Of a stretch of DNA of 64,000 nt, positions 45,956 to 54,508 are shown one piece after another (position 1 is the stretch's first letter; every line of letters begins with the position of its first letter). The stretch covers positions 682,001-746,000 of the forward strand of contig NZ_CP064689.1 in assembly GCF_023100945.1 (NCBI RefSeq), given 5' to 3'. The stretch comes from Bradyrhizobium sp. 200. GTDB lineage: Bacteria; Pseudomonadota; Alphaproteobacteria; Rhizobiales; Xanthobacteraceae. The notes under the pieces were generated by a model that saw only the letters and a program-made list of their open reading frames with translations, searched no databases and was not told the origin of the DNA. A program made the translations under genes and the position numbers.

Positions 45956-46828
45956 GTGAGACGCCTTGAGGACCTTGCACGTGGTGTTGGTGCCGCGGTG
46001 CTCGCCATCGCGCTGCTATTCGGCGCTGGAGTACCGGCGCGCGCTGCGGCAATTGCTCAGGATGGCGGCGTAGTGTCGCTCGCCTACGATTCTCGCGCAC
46101 AAACGCTTTTCAAGGCTTATGCGCGAGGGCTCCATCAAAGCAGCGACGGAGGGCGGAGCTGGCAGAAGATAGAAATCCCAGCGTTGGAAGATGGCCGGAT
46201 TGCCAGCGCAGCAGTCTCTCCAGCCACGAAAGGAGTGATGTATATCGCCGGGCCTGGAACAGGTGTGCTGCGGACCGAGGACGGCGGCCATAGCTGGATT
46301 GAACGCAACGAAGGACTTCCCAGCCGCGATGTTATCGCCGTTGCCGCCCATGCCACCCAACCAGACACTGTTTATGTCGTGGTGCATGACCAGGGTGTGT
46401 ACCGCAGTCAGGATGCCGGGAAGAGCTGGCGCTTGATGGAGCGTGGCTCTCGGGGCGGAATACGACAGCTCATCCATTCCGATATGCCGGGGAGCATGCA
46501 GACGGGCTGGCTGTTCGCCGCAACGCCCAAAGGTATTCGCCGCAACATGGATTGCTTCTGCCTTTGGCAGGATGCCGGAAAACTGGAGAGCGAAGCTTAC
46601 AGCGTCACCTATGATCCAGGTCATCCCGATCACCTCTACGCCGCTACCGAAAAGGGGCTTTTTCGCAGCAGCGATGGCGGAGAGAACTGGGTTCAAATGA
46701 CTTCTCCGGGCTCCAAGGCAGTCGCGCTCGCGTTTGCGCGTACCGGCACGCTCTATGCTGCAAATGACGAAGGAATCTTGTTCCGCAGTGAGGATAACGG
46801 TGGCTCCTGGAATCAGGTGAATGCGTAG
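45956..46828 (+). CDS. Exported BNR/Asp-box repeat protein
   Basis: 290 residues from GTG 45956. Signal peptide (VLAIALLFGAGVPARA), then at least five Asp-box units with the pattern SxDGGxxW: HQSSDGGRSWQK, RTEDGGHSWIE, RSQDAGKSWRL, RSSDGGENWVQ and RSEDNGGSWNQ. This predicts a beta-propeller, as in sialidases or Ycf48-type assembly factors. CFCLW near residue 200 adds two cysteines. No catalytic sialidase residues are obvious, so a scaffolding or assembly role for copper or cytochrome proteins is more likely. Confidence 0.75.
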   Translation: MRRLEDLARGVGAAVLAIALLFGAGVPARAAAIAQDGGVVSLAYDSRAQTLFKAYARGLHQSSDGGRSWQKIEIPALEDGRIASAAVSPATKGVMYIAGPGTGVLRTEDGGHSWIERNEGLPSRDVIAVAAHATQPDTVYVVVHDQGVYRSQDAGKSWRLMERGSRGGIRQLIHSDMPGSMQTGWLFAATPKGIRRNMDCFCLWQDAGKLESEAYSVTYDPGHPDHLYAATEKGLFRSSDGGENWVQMTSPGSKAVALAFARTGTLYAANDEGILFRSEDNGGSWNQVNA

Positions 46829-47261
46829 ATTGGTGATGGGTGCGACGATTGCTGTGGCAAACCATGTTGCGATCGCGCGCGCGGGTGACGAAGCGCCGTC
46901 GCTCGATCTTGGTCGTGCGGTCTACGAACAACATTGCGCGTCGTGTCACGGCGCCAACGCCGAGGGCGCGCCGAATTGGCAGGAGCGTGACGCGCATGGC
47001 GAGCTTCCAGCCCCGCCGCACAACGCAGAAGGGCACATGTGGCGGCATTCAGATGCCGATTTGTATCAAATGGTGGAGAAGGGTTGGCGGGATCCATTCA
47101 ACAAGACCCAACGGCTGACGATGCCCGCCTTCGGCGACGTGCTGTCGCGAGAACAGATTCGCGCGGTGATCACGTATCTGAAGACGTTATGGACGGACGA
47201 ACAACGCCAATTCCAATCGGAGGAAAGTCAAGGTCACCCGTTTCCTTCTGAGGCGCAATAA
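46821..47261 (+). CDS. Periplasmic cytochrome c
   Basis: 146 residues; start overlaps the previous stop by 8 bp. A short signal peptide ends near ARAGDEA. Heme motif CASCH at 39-43 and a probable ligand Met in LTMPAFGDVLSREQIRAVIT. The domain is of class I. It is the second cytochrome of the cluster and has no extension. Confidence 0.88.
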   Translation: MRRLVMGATIAVANHVAIARAGDEAPSLDLGRAVYEQHCASCHGANAEGAPNWQERDAHGELPAPPHNAEGHMWRHSDADLYQMVEKGWRDPFNKTQRLTMPAFGDVLSREQIRAVITYLKTLWTDEQRQFQSEESQGHPFPSEAQ

Positions 47262-47301
47262 CCCGGCGTCATACGGCGCGAGCATAACTTAAGGTTTCGC
47301 A

Positions 47302-47952
47302 ATGAGGCATACATCGACACGACTGATCTTGGTTCTCGCAGCGGTAACCGCGGTCGCTCTCGCAATCGTCGGGATATTGTTGGTGACGACCCCCGTGCCT
47401 CGGCTACCCACGTCGGGCACCGCAGTCGTCGGCAAGTCGATCAGAACCGGCACCCCCACGATCGGCGGGCCATTCACGCTACTTTCCACCAATGGCGAGA
47501 CCGTCACAGATCAAACCTTCCGCGGGAAGTGGCTCCTCATCTTCTTTGGCTACACGTCCTGTCCCGACTTGTGTCCGACCGCGCTCACCAATGTCAGTGT
47601 GGCGCTCGAGAAATTCGGCGGGGATGCCGGTCAGCTCCAGCCGCTATTTGTCACGGTAGATCCCCAGCGCGATACGCGCGACGTCATGGCCAATTATCTG
47701 AAATCTTTTGATTCACGGATTGTTGGTCTGACCGGGACACAGGCGCAGATTGATAGCGTGATTAAGACGTATCGTCTGTACGTCGCGCTGCAAAAATCAG
47801 ACGCCAGCGGCGACGACTATCTCGTCGAGCACAGCGCCTACATCTATCTGATGGATCCCCAGGGAAAATTCGTGAACGTCATCCAGGGCAACGAAGACGG
47901 CGACGTGATCGCAGCCTGGCTGCGCAAGGAAATGACTCCGGCGATGCGATGA
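47302..47952 (+). CDS. SCO1/SenC-type copper chaperone
   Basis: 216 residues. One N-terminal membrane anchor (LILVLAAVTAVALAIVGILL), thioredoxin fold with the copper-binding SCPDLCPT (C87, C91) and the conserved distal His in VEHSAYIYLMDP near 176. SCO proteins deliver or reduce copper for CuA sites and act as thiol-disulfide switches. It is followed by PCuAC, its known partner in oxidase assembly. Confidence 0.92.
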   Translation: MRHTSTRLILVLAAVTAVALAIVGILLVTTPVPRLPTSGTAVVGKSIRTGTPTIGGPFTLLSTNGETVTDQTFRGKWLLIFFGYTSCPDLCPTALTNVSVALEKFGGDAGQLQPLFVTVDPQRDTRDVMANYLKSFDSRIVGLTGTQAQIDSVIKTYRLYVALQKSDASGDDYLVEHSAYIYLMDPQGKFVNVIQGNEDGDVIAAWLRKEMTPAMR

Positions 47953-47964
47953 AGGAGACTCGGA

Positions 47965-48474
47965 ATGAAATATACTGGCCATCTGACGTCGATCCTGCCG
48001 CTGATCTTGCTTCTTGGCGGCGAGGCGCATGCGCAAACCTCCGGTCAAAATACGATAGTGGTCGAGCGTCCATGGGCGCGTGCAACGCCAGCCGGGGCAA
48101 AAAACGGCGCCGCCTACGTGACTCTGATCAACAATGGCAGCGCCAGCGACAGTTTGCTGAGCGCAAAAACGCCAGTGGCAGAGAAGGTCCAGTTTCACAG
48201 CACCACCGAAGAGAACGGAGTGTCTCACATGCGTGAGATGCATGCCGTTGAGGTCGCGCCTGGAGCGAAGGTCACCTTCAGCCCGGGCGGCATGCACATC
48301 ATGGTGGTGGGACTAAAGCAACCGCTCAAGGAAGGGCAAACCTTTCCGTTGAGTTTGACCTTCGAAAAGGCGGGAAAGGTGGACGTGACGGCCTCCGTTG
48401 CAAAGGTTGGCGCGATGCAAGGCGGAAATATGGATCCGAAAATGCACGGGGCCGATGACCATATGAAGAAATGA
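47965..48474 (+). CDS. PCu(A)C periplasmic copper chaperone
   Basis: 169 residues with signal peptide to AHAQ. The copper site is visible: VQFHSTTEENGVSHMREM followed about 20 residues later by FSPGGMHIMVVGL, the H(M)x10M...HxM arrangement of PCuAC. A Met/His-rich tail (MQGGNMDPKMHGADDHMKK) may bind a second copper. It passes copper to SCO or to oxidases. Confidence 0.92.
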   Translation: MKYTGHLTSILPLILLLGGEAHAQTSGQNTIVVERPWARATPAGAKNGAAYVTLINNGSASDSLLSAKTPVAEKVQFHSTTEENGVSHMREMHAVEVAPGAKVTFSPGGMHIMVVGLKQPLKEGQTFPLSLTFEKAGKVDVTASVAKVGAMQGGNMDPKMHGADDHMKK

Positions 48475-48614
48475 GCCCGGTAATGATTGAAGGGCGGCAG
48501 AGGCAATGACACCGGCTACGAGAAGGAAACCCGCTAAATGGGCGACCGGTCTGCGTTGAGATCTATCGCGCAAGGCTCCGCGGTTCAGCATCGGAGGGAA
48601 TGAAGGAGGCTCAG

Positions 48615-49409
48615 ATGACGCGAATATGGGCGGGACGCTATGTCGCCTGGTTGGTCTTGTCGGTCATTTTGGTAGGCGCGGTCGCCGCGTGGCTCGCTGT
48701 CGATCCCGGTTTCCAGCCCAACCTTGGGAATGCTGGTCTTTCGACCGATGTGCCGAAGGACGAATTTGAGCGGCGCGTCCGAGATTATCTTTTGGCCCAT
48801 CCCGACGTCATCGTCCTGTCCGTCAATCAACTTGAGGCAAGGCAGCGCGCCAAGGCAGAGACCGAAGTGCAGGAAATGATCAAGAGCCGTGCTGACGAGA
48901 TATTTCGAGATGCATCAGCGCCGACAGGTGGCAACCCGAATGGCGACGTCACTCTCGTCGAGTTCTTCGACTACAATTGTCCTTATTGCCGGCAGGTGGC
49001 GCCGGCCATGGCGAAGGCGGAGGAAGCCGACCCGCAGTTGCGGATCGCCTATAAGGAATTTCCAATTCTTGGACCGAACTCAACCTTTGCTGCCAAGGCG
49101 GCACTGGCCGCGAACAAGCAAGGCAAGTACGTTGCCTTCCATAGAGGACTTTATGGGGTTCGTGGCGCGGTCGACGCAGGGAAGGTGAGGGAAGTCGCGG
49201 CCGCAGTGGGACTGGATATGGATCGCCTCAAGGCGGATATGGATGATCCCGCTATCCAGGCCGCGATCGATCGGAATATTGCATTGGCTCAGGCCCTCCG
49301 TATCAATGGCACGCCGGCCTTTGTCATCGGCGGTGAAATCCTGCGCGGAGCGATCGACCTTGAAACGCTACAGGCCATGATCCGCAATGCGAGAGAACAT
49401 CGGCAGTAG
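48615..49409 (+). CDS. DsbA-family periplasmic thiol oxidoreductase
   Basis: 264 residues; ATG 48615 chosen because AAGGAGG lies seven bases upstream (an in-frame ATG at 48600 overlaps that site). One N-terminal anchor helix, a coiled N-terminal domain (VPKDEFERRVRDYLLAHPDV) and the DsbA fold with VEFFDYNCPYCRQVAP (CPYC near 122-125) and cis-Pro in NGTPAFVIGGEIL. It belongs with the Com1/ScsC/BdbD-like group. It introduces or shuffles disulfides, possibly in the many Cys-containing exported proteins of this cluster. Confidence 0.88.
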   Translation: MTRIWAGRYVAWLVLSVILVGAVAAWLAVDPGFQPNLGNAGLSTDVPKDEFERRVRDYLLAHPDVIVLSVNQLEARQRAKAETEVQEMIKSRADEIFRDASAPTGGNPNGDVTLVEFFDYNCPYCRQVAPAMAKAEEADPQLRIAYKEFPILGPNSTFAAKAALAANKQGKYVAFHRGLYGVRGAVDAGKVREVAAAVGLDMDRLKADMDDPAIQAAIDRNIALAQALRINGTPAFVIGGEILRGAIDLETLQAMIRNAREHRQ

Positions 49410-49441
49410 ATCAGGATGAAACGTCACGGCGTCGGTGAAAA

Positions 49442-50179
49442 ATGGAACCTTCGATTGCCTCGATGACTGCTGTCTTTGTCGCGGGCATCATTTCATTCCT
49501 GTCGCCTTGCGTCCTGCCGCTCGTGCCCGGTTACGTGTCGTATATTGCCGGTCAGACGATCGCGGAGTCGACCGCATCGAGAGCGTTGTGCGTGCGGTTG
49601 CAGGCACTGGCGCTCAGCGCGTGTTTCGTTCTGGGCTTTGCAACGATCTTTGTGATTCTGGGTGCAAGCGCGACGGCGCTCGGCCAAGCCTTGATCTTCT
49701 ATCGGTATGAACTGAACCTGATCGGCGGCGTCATCGTAGTTGGCTTTGGTCTGTTCGCGACGGGCCTGCTGCGCCCTTCGTGGCTTCAGCGCGATTTCCG
49801 GGTCGACATCGTGCTTCCGGGCGGGCGTCCGGCGGCCGCCTACCTCCTGGGCATGGCCTTCGCCTTTGGCTGGACTCCATGCATCGGTCCCATGCTGGGT
49901 GCCATTCTCACCGTGAGCGCCGCCTCGGCCACTGTGGCGAAAGGGGTAGCGCTTCTAGCAGTCTATTCGCTAGGACTTGGCATACCGTTCTTGCTCGTGG
50001 CTCTGTTCACCGGCGGTCTTTTGACAAGGATCAAGCTGATGGGCCGGGTCGGCCAGTTCCTGCAGATCCTGGCCGGCGCAATCATGGTGCTTATGGGGAT
50101 AGCCATGATCACGGGCCAGCTTTCCGGATTTTCGTTCTGGCTCTTGGAGACCTTTCCCTGGCTGTCGACCATCGGATAA
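49442..50179 (+). CDS. ccdA: Cytochrome c biogenesis/thiol transporter CcdA
   Basis: 245 residues with six membrane helices. The two redox cysteines sit in ISFLSPCVLPLVPGY (C23) and FGWTPCIGPMLG (near 148). CcdA carries electrons from cytosolic thioredoxin to periplasmic thioredoxin-fold proteins. It is the natural electron source for the DsbE-, TlpA- and SCO-like proteins encoded upstream, which makes the cluster self-sufficient in reducing power. Confidence 0.93.
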   Translation: MEPSIASMTAVFVAGIISFLSPCVLPLVPGYVSYIAGQTIAESTASRALCVRLQALALSACFVLGFATIFVILGASATALGQALIFYRYELNLIGGVIVVGFGLFATGLLRPSWLQRDFRVDIVLPGGRPAAAYLLGMAFAFGWTPCIGPMLGAILTVSAASATVAKGVALLAVYSLGLGIPFLLVALFTGGLLTRIKLMGRVGQFLQILAGAIMVLMGIAMITGQLSGFSFWLLETFPWLSTIG

Positions 50180-50368
50180 GCAGTCGGGAAGACAAGTTCT
50201 CGATAGAGTCGCGATGCGCCGAGCTGCGTAATTTTGCCAAAGAACGCCTACGGCTGACCGGGTCGACATCGTTGGCCGAATTTGTGCGGCGCACTCGCGT
50301 TTGTCCCGGTCACCTCGTCGACGCCAATTTGGTGGCGCCCGGCCAGACTTCCCTGCTATTCTATCGAC

Positions 50369-50734
50369 ATGGAAGTGATGGCGCGCTCGTTGTTTTTGCT
50401 GTTGTTGGCCGTGGCGTTGATGTTACCCGCGGTCGGGCGAACGAGTGCGCGCCCAGAGGCCCCGATTGCGACGCAAGCCGCCTTTGTGCAATCTGCAATT
50501 CCCCGTCCAATAAGTCGCATGTCGATGAAATGCGGCCGATGCTTCGGAAAGGCTTGCGACGCGTCTGCAGTTGCTTGCGGCACCGGTTGTAGTACCGCGA
50601 GTGCCCTCGCTCCACTTGCCGTTGTTTTGGCATCGGTCGGCCGCCCGGCGGTAGCGCCATCCATTTTCGAAGCCGCTCTCGATCACGGCCGCGCGCCTGA
50701 TCCACCTCCGCCGAGACTTATCGTCATCAGTTGA
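50369..50734 (+). CDS. Small exported Cys-rich protein
   Basis: 121 residues from ATG 50369. Signal peptide (LFLLLLAVALMLPAVGRTSA), then MSMKCGRCFGKACDASAVAC and GTGCSTASA with five cysteines, and a Pro-rich C-terminus (PDPPPPRLIVIS). Its organisation mirrors the first gene of the cluster at 40526. A role in copper binding is plausible but unproven. Confidence 0.55.
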   Translation: MEVMARSLFLLLLAVALMLPAVGRTSARPEAPIATQAAFVQSAIPRPISRMSMKCGRCFGKACDASAVACGTGCSTASALAPLAVVLASVGRPAVAPSIFEAALDHGRAPDPPPPRLIVIS

Positions 50735-50944
50735 GATGGCCGCACCTGCGGTCATTGTAGGTTCGTGCGCAACAGGTCAACGTTAAGCCTGAAGGCGTCC
50801 CCGAACAATTCATTCGGCTGTCGATAGTCCAGATTTGCTGGCGAACGATAATCCCGATGCACAGTGCCTGAGATCGGCGGTCAGCAGCCGAACCTGTCAT
50901 CCCATTCGTCGGCATTGCGACGACGCAATTGCGGGGAGGACGAA

Positions 50945-51799
50945 ATGATAACTTCCCAAACTTTGGCCGTATTGGGAGGCCTTGTCGTTCTGCTTCCCGT
51001 TGCATTTGCCGGGTTACCCTCCGGCATCAATCTGCATTTAGCGGTTCAGCACGATGATGCATCGCTTAGCGGCACTGAAATAGATCATCGTCGAATCGTC
51101 GATGTGCGCCTGTCACCCTATTCTGCGATCGGAAAATTCAAAGGAACAATGACGTGTACGGCAGCGATCGTTCTCAATCCAAGAATCATCATTACGGCAG
51201 GCCATTGCGTCAATGAGAGAGACGGCACGACAAGACAATCCAATCTGTCGTTCAATCTGGGCTATCAAACGGGAGCAGATCTTGGACAATTTCAGGCGAC
51301 AGTCTGGGCTGTTGGATCGAAGCAGAGCGTCTCGCACGAATCCGTCCGAGATGCTTCGAGAGATTGGGCAATACTCATTCTCGATCGCGCGCCTGCAAAC
51401 GTACAACCGTTACTTCTGAGCCATCGCTCGTTGAGGGCTGAAGAGTTGTTTGAGCGGCAAGTCCTCTTGCCGGTGTATTCGAACGATATCGGCAACGCCG
51501 AAGGTCTCAGTGTCGATCCGGCCTGCACTGTTCGCGACCTGGTATGGGATACACTCGTCCATACCTGCATGGCGCGGCCTGGTTCTTCTGGAGCACCGCT
51601 ACTGCTTCGAGATGGGTCAGGCTACGCCCTCATCGGCATCCACACCGCTTCGATCTTTGCGAGCGACTCGGATGGCCACATTGGAAAATTTGTCGGCAAC
51701 CAGGCCGTCGCTTCCTGGATGTTCTCGGAAGCGGCGCTCAGACTCGCCGGGAAGTTGGACAACGGTCCCGCCCAAACCATTAACTCGGGGGACTACTGA
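50945..51799 (+). CDS. Exported trypsin-like serine protease
   Basis: 284 residues from ATG 50945 (GGGAGGACG upstream). Signal peptide (TLAVLGGLVVLLPVAFAG), then the chymotrypsin-fold catalytic triad: His in IIITAGHCVNE (H87), Asp in RDWAILILDRA (about 139) and Ser in ARPGSSGAPLLLRDG (about 213). Two or three disulfides are likely. It lacks a PDZ domain, so it is not DegP. It is followed 49 bp later by an NrsF-type gene, which hints at a shared stress response. Confidence 0.85.
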   Translation: MITSQTLAVLGGLVVLLPVAFAGLPSGINLHLAVQHDDASLSGTEIDHRRIVDVRLSPYSAIGKFKGTMTCTAAIVLNPRIIITAGHCVNERDGTTRQSNLSFNLGYQTGADLGQFQATVWAVGSKQSVSHESVRDASRDWAILILDRAPANVQPLLLSHRSLRAEELFERQVLLPVYSNDIGNAEGLSVDPACTVRDLVWDTLVHTCMARPGSSGAPLLLRDGSGYALIGIHTASIFASDSDGHIGKFVGNQAVASWMFSEAALRLAGKLDNGPAQTINSGDY

Positions 51800-51848
51800 T
51801 CGCTGCCACGCGGAATCGATACGGCCATCAGTGCGAGAAGGGAAGGCC

Positions 51849-52490
51849 ATGACAACCGATCAGCTAATTGAATTGCTCGCCGCAGACCTCACGCCGGTGG
51901 AGCGGCGGCGCATGCTGTGGACGATTATCCTCGCCTTCGTGCTCGGCACGGCGGCAGCTTTCGGCGCGATGCTCCTGATTTTTAATCCTCGCTCTGAATT
52001 TCTGAGCGGAAGAAGCCCGGACACCCTGTTGATCAAGATCCTCTTTGCGTCAGGCGTTGCTGCAACGGCAGCGGTGTTCTTGCCTCGACTAGCCCGTCCT
52101 GAAGCGCGGATGCGCAGTCTTCCCAAGCTCGTCTTCATTCCATTCGTTGCGGTCGCGGCGTCAGCCATCGTGGCTCTCGCATCGTCTCATTGGTCCAGCT
52201 GGGTCGGCATGATTGTCGGACGGGATTGGACGACATGCCTTCTCTCGATTCCGGTGCTCGCGCTCGTGCCTTTCGCGTGCCTCATCTGGAGCCTGCGCAT
52301 GGGCGCGTCCACCGATCGAACGCACGCCGGCGAAATCGCCGGTCTTGTTGCGGGCGGCCTGGGCGCGTTGGCTTGTGCCTTCCCTTGTGTGGATGGGGCG
52401 CTTCCGTCGATTGCGCTTTGGTACAGCGTCCCGATCGTCATCTGCGCCGCCGTTGGGGCGAAGCTCGGCCCGAGCCTGCTGCGGTGGTGA
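51849..52490 (+). CDS. nrsF: NrsF-type anti-sigma factor (orphan)
   Basis: 213 residues with six predicted membrane helices and the N-terminal cytosolic MTTDQLIELLAADLTPV segment that contacts sigma. Cysteines C130 (TTCLLSIP) and C180 (FPCVDG) correspond in position to the two conserved redox/metal-sensing cysteines of NrsF proteins that hold SigF-type ECF factors inactive; two more (C144, C176) are also present. Unlike the copy at 54505 it has no sigma gene directly upstream. It ends ...GPSLLRW like its relative. Confidence 0.82.
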   Translation: MTTDQLIELLAADLTPVERRRMLWTIILAFVLGTAAAFGAMLLIFNPRSEFLSGRSPDTLLIKILFASGVAATAAVFLPRLARPEARMRSLPKLVFIPFVAVAASAIVALASSHWSSWVGMIVGRDWTTCLLSIPVLALVPFACLIWSLRMGASTDRTHAGEIAGLVAGGLGALACAFPCVDGALPSIALWYSVPIVICAAVGAKLGPSLLRW

Positions 52491-52612
52491 ATCTTGCCGG
52501 CGTCGGTTCGCGTCGTCGTTCAATGAGAGGTCTCGACGAATATTCGCTGTGCTGGCGAACACGGACAGGTCCGTTGACGACGCGTGTACTAACTTAATGC
52601 TGTCGGAGACAA

Positions 52613-53293
52613 ATGGTGGACAAACCGTCGACCAAATACGGTTCGCCAGGACTGTTAGTCCAGTGCCGATTTTTGGTAGCTAAACTCTTTTATAATCTTT
52701 CGTTTGCCATCTTGGTTCGTGGTGCAAGTTGGCAGGAAGAACTCGTCGCTTCTCTTAAGCCTAAGGCAGGTGATCGGATACTCGGTATTGGACCGCGCGG
52801 TTTCTCCTCGGCAATTCCGCTCGCAGTTCGATATCCCGAAGCAGCTTTCGTCATTGTGGACCCAAACTCGAAGGCTGCCGAAAGGATGCGGCTTAGTGCT
52901 GCTCGAAACAAGCTCGGGAACATTACGGTCATTCATGCTTCTCTTCTGGGGAAGCTTCCGCTGAACGCGGGTTCATTCGATGCGGTTATTTGCGCGTTTG
53001 CGCTTCATGACAGTCCTCCGGAGGAGAAGCTAAGTGTCATCAAAGAGATGAGCCGCGTTCTACGGCATGGCGGGACGCTACGAGCAGTCGATTTTGACAA
53101 GCCGGAAAATCCGAGAGAACAGCGGATTCTCGAGCTTACGAGACGCATTTCAGGAGCGGCAGCGGCAGCGCCGCACTTCAACGGAAGTTGGGTTGACGGT
53201 CTCGCGAAGGGTGGCCTGGCCGGCGCAATACGAGTGTCATCTCACTCATGCGGGTCAGGGCGGATTTCGATAGTGAAAGCCCGAAAGCGCTAA
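52613..53293 (+). CDS. SAM-dependent methyltransferase
   Basis: 226 residues. Rossmann-type methyltransferase: [20 protein letters not shown] (motif I, unusual GIGPR), [17 protein letters not shown] (motif II), [20 protein letters not shown] (motif IV/V) and [15 protein letters not shown]. It is in the UbiE-like class. A frameshifted relative is at 39631, on the other side of the copper cluster. Substrate unknown. Confidence 0.82.
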   Translation: MVDKPSTKYGSPGLLVQCRFLVAKLFYNLSFAILVRGASWQEELVASLKPKAGDRILGIGPRGFSSAIPLAVRYPEAAFVIVDPNSKAAERMRLSAARNKLGNITVIHASLLGKLPLNAGSFDAVICAFALHDSPPEEKLSVIKEMSRVLRHGGTLRAVDFDKPENPREQRILELTRRISGAAAAAPHFNGSWVDGLAKGGLAGAIRVSSHSCGSGRISIVKARKR

Positions 53294-53309
53294 GCTTTCC
53301 ATGGATTGA

Positions 53310-53813
53310 CGATACCTGGTGCGATGACCGAAAATGGTGGCTCGGCTTCAACCTGTCGGTGGCCGTTGCCGTCGGCTTCATCGCGCTCGCCGGAGTAGCC
53401 GCCGAAACCGGCGTCGTAAGGCTGATCTACCTGAACCAGGCGCTGGCGGAGATCAAGTTTCGGCGCGACATCGAGGGCCGCGCGCTGACCCGCGGCGATC
53501 TTACGACGCCATCATGGAAGGTGCGGTCGAGCGTGTGCGGCCGAACATGATGACGGTGATCGCCATCATGGCAGGCCTGCTGCCGATCATGTGGGAGCAC
53601 CGGCACCGGTTCAGAGATCATGCAGCGCATTGCGGTGCCGATGATCGGCGGCATGATCTCGTCGACTTTGCTAACCCTGATCGTGATGCCGGCGATCTTC
53701 GGACTGGTGAAGGGTTTTCGGTTGGGGAAAGAGGAGGATTTCGGTAGCCAATCTCCCCCACCGGCAATCGCGCCCATCAAGCGGAAGCGACAGATTTCAG
53801 AGCCTGCCGAATG
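53310..53813 (+). pseudogene. RND heavy-metal efflux pump, C-terminal remnant
   Basis: Pieces in different frames: [20 protein letters not shown] then [40 protein letters not shown] then MAGLLPIMW, and QRIAVPMIGGMISSTLLTLI then VMPAIFGLVKGFRL. These are the last three membrane helices of a CusA/CzcA-type pump. At least two frameshifts and a missing 5' part make it non-functional. The start of a separate RND operon is at 62107-64000. Confidence 0.85.
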
Positions 53814-53906
53814 AGGGCTGCACCACGAAAAATCGCGCAACGATCGGGCCATGCCTGGACACTTGCCACGTGATCCGCGATTCTTTTCGTTTCAATGGCA
53901 GTAGAC

Positions 53907-53933
53907 TGTAACCAAATCCGTCGGACCGACGAA
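53907..53933 (+). promoter_or_regulatory. ECF sigma-F-type promoter before the sigma gene
   Basis: TGTAACC (53907-53913), 16 bp, CGAA (53930-53933). This equals the -35/-10 pattern I recall for SigF-type ECF promoters of Caulobacter. Only 8 bp separate it from the ATG at 53942, so transcripts would be leaderless or nearly so. It implies autoregulation. Confidence 0.75.
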
Positions 53934-53941
53934 TTAACGAG

Positions 53942-54508
53942 ATGGCAGGCATGACGACTCTCGAAATCGAACTCAAGGGTCTGATGCTGGCCAGCCTCGA
54001 GGGTAACGGCGCATCGCACCGTTCGCTCCTCGATCGGTTGAGCCGCCGCCTGCGTGGCTATTACAGGGCCAAGCTCGCGGCTCTCGGCAGAGGTATATCG
54101 GAGGCTGAAGATTTGGTTCAGGAAGCTGTATTGGCGATCCATATCAAACGGCATACCTACAATCCCGAGGAGCCCCTGACGCCTTGGGTGCACGCTATCG
54201 CCTGCTACAAATTGATCGATTCTTTGCGTCGGAACCGCGCCTCGCTCGCGGACGTGCCTATCGATCAGGCCGACAAGGTTATGGCGAATGACGACCATGC
54301 GAGCGCCGAAAGCTCATACGACGTCAGGCGGCTGATGGAGCGGCTGCCGGAAGGCATGCAATGCGCGATTGAGGCTGTAAAACTCGATGGACTGAGCATA
54401 GCTGAAGCCGCGAACAGATGTGGCCTCTCCGAGTCGGGCGTAAAGATAAATGTCCACCGTGGGCTCAAAGCGCTGGCTGCATTGATTGCGCGGGAAAGGC
54501 GAACATGA
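53942..54508 (+). CDS. ECF sigma factor, SigF type
   Basis: 188 residues. Region 2 is FYR-like HRSLLDRLSRRLRGYYRAKL with the ISEAEDLVQEAVLAIHIKRH motif (-10 recognition); region 4 has LPEGMQCAIEAVKLDGLSIA and AEAANRCGLSESGVKINVHR (-35 recognition helix). It directs RNA polymerase to a small regulon. Its stop overlaps the start of the NrsF gene at 54505 by 4 bp, the usual arrangement of a sigma and its anti-sigma. Confidence 0.9.
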   Translation: MAGMTTLEIELKGLMLASLEGNGASHRSLLDRLSRRLRGYYRAKLAALGRGISEAEDLVQEAVLAIHIKRHTYNPEEPLTPWVHAIACYKLIDSLRRNRASLADVPIDQADKVMANDDHASAESSYDVRRLMERLPEGMQCAIEAVKLDGLSIAEAANRCGLSESGVKINVHRGLKALAALIARERRT

